From NCBI GenBank assembly GCA_030624355.1, contig JAUXKG010000152.1, positions 1 to 6,413 of the forward strand: a DNA stretch of 6,413 nucleotides, written 5' to 3'. Each line of letters starts with the position of its first letter. The stretch's first letter is position 1. Positions 5,910 to 6,413 of the stretch are shown one piece after another. The notes beneath the pieces are model-generated. The model searched no databases. It saw only the letters and a list, made by a program, of their open reading frames with translations, and was not told where the DNA came from. The translations under genes were made by a program, and so were the position numbers. The stretch comes from Acidobacteriota bacterium (GTDB lineage Bacteria > Acidobacteriota > UBA6911 > RPQK01 > JADFOI01).

Positions 5910-6413
5910 TTAATGAAACGAGACACCTAAGTGTGAGCCGGGAATCGCCCACCGGGAAAGGGAAGGCTCAACACTGGAGCAGTCCTCAAGACTCAATTGG
6001 CGGCGAACATGACTTGGACCCCCGGTTGGCTGGCCAGCCTCCGTTCCCACCGAGATACACAGGTCGGCCGATGAACCATCGGTCAGTCGGACTGTTCCAT
6101 CCGGCAGGTAACGAAAGATTTGAAGCGGAGAGTCGGAGCAGGAGACCAGGAGCAGCGGGGAGCCACCATCGGCTCTTGAGGCCTGCAGGCACCGGTCATA
6201 GGCTCCCATGTAAAGCTGTCCGGATGAGGGGTGGTTGAGCGTGAACACCTCGTCTTCCGCGCCCGGTTTACAAGTGTGAGCCGTCAGGGGGGCGTCGATC
6301 TGAAGGTTGGGGCCAACGCCTCGAACATCAATACAGTAAAATTCCGGCTCGTCCAGGGGATCCCTTAGCTGGATCAAACCCTGGGCAGGAGAAGCCTGAC
6401 CCTGCAGCCCTTC
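5910..6413 (-). CDS. Ricin-type beta-trefoil (RICIN-like) protein, 5' truncated by the window
   Basis: The frame is open from the window edge at 6413 to a TAA at 5910, giving 167 residues; the first TTG or Met-like codon in it is not the true start. Counting from the edge, six cysteines fall in three pairs: C27/C48, C75/C92 and C119/C145. Each pair spans one repeat of the form C-[ILV]-x...C followed by a Q-x-F/W-like ending: YCIDV...HTC then EVFTL, RCLQAS...VSC then QIFRY, LCISV...EDC then SRWAI. This is the layout of a ricin B-type lectin with one disulphide per lobe. Such domains bind galactose or other glycans in exported proteins or enzymes. The cysteine pairs suggest an oxidising, exported setting, with a signal peptide or another domain expected upstream of the window. 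Sugar-binding residues cannot be assigned safely. The gene precedes the Nramp-like gene on the same strand by 77 bases. Confidence 0.72.
   Translation of the reverse strand, partial: EGLQGQASPAQGLIQLRDPLDEPEFYCIDVRGVGPNLQIDAPLTAHTCKPGAEDEVFTLNHPSSGQLYMGAYDRCLQASRADGGSPLLLVSCSDSPLQIFRYLPDGTVRLTDGSSADLCISVGTEAGQPTGGPSHVRRQLSLEDCSSVEPSLSRWAIPGSHLGVSFH

Overview
This window looks like bacterial chromosome of moderately high, uneven GC: about 60-65% in the transporter and dehydrogenase-like genes, and nearer 40-50% in the middle of the left-hand amidohydrolase. Spacing is tight, Shine-Dalgarno sequences are clear, one start is TTG, and several products look exported. No taxon marker is present. 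A secreted amidohydrolase with a TIG-like domain, a ricin-type lectin and an Nramp-like transporter would fit a Gram-negative environmental heterotroph such as an Acidobacteriota relative, but that is a weak guess. I see no mobile element, CRISPR array, tRNA, rRNA or phage gene.

Left part (1-2355). The last 34 codons of a plus-strand gene, probably an Amidohydro_2-type metal hydrolase, end at 105. Eight bases later a convergent minus-strand gene ends. It encodes an exported amidohydrolase with a complete-looking set of metal ligands and a C-terminal IPT/TIG-like domain. Upstream of it on the same strand is a YajQ-family gene, with a TTG start fixed by a strong Shine-Dalgarno sequence. The two may be co-transcribed (61-base gap).

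Middle (2356-3244). A 245-base divergent intergenic region separates yajQ from a plus-strand OsmC-family gene with an extended N-terminus and two candidate redox cysteines. That gene converges on the next minus-strand group.

Right part (3245-6413). Three minus-strand genes follow one another. In transcription order they are a 5'-truncated gene for a ricin-type beta-trefoil protein with three cysteine pairs, an Nramp-superfamily transporter, and an ornithine cyclodeaminase/mu-crystallin family protein. The transporter lacks the canonical DPGN and MPH metal-site motifs. The last gene may have its own promoter in the 158-base gap before it.

No single pathway obviously ties the window together. 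The strongest oddities are the altered metal site of the Nramp-like protein, the Lys-to-Arg change in the ornithine cyclodeaminase-like active site, and the amidohydrolase-TIG fusion. All family calls come from reading motifs by eye, without database searches.
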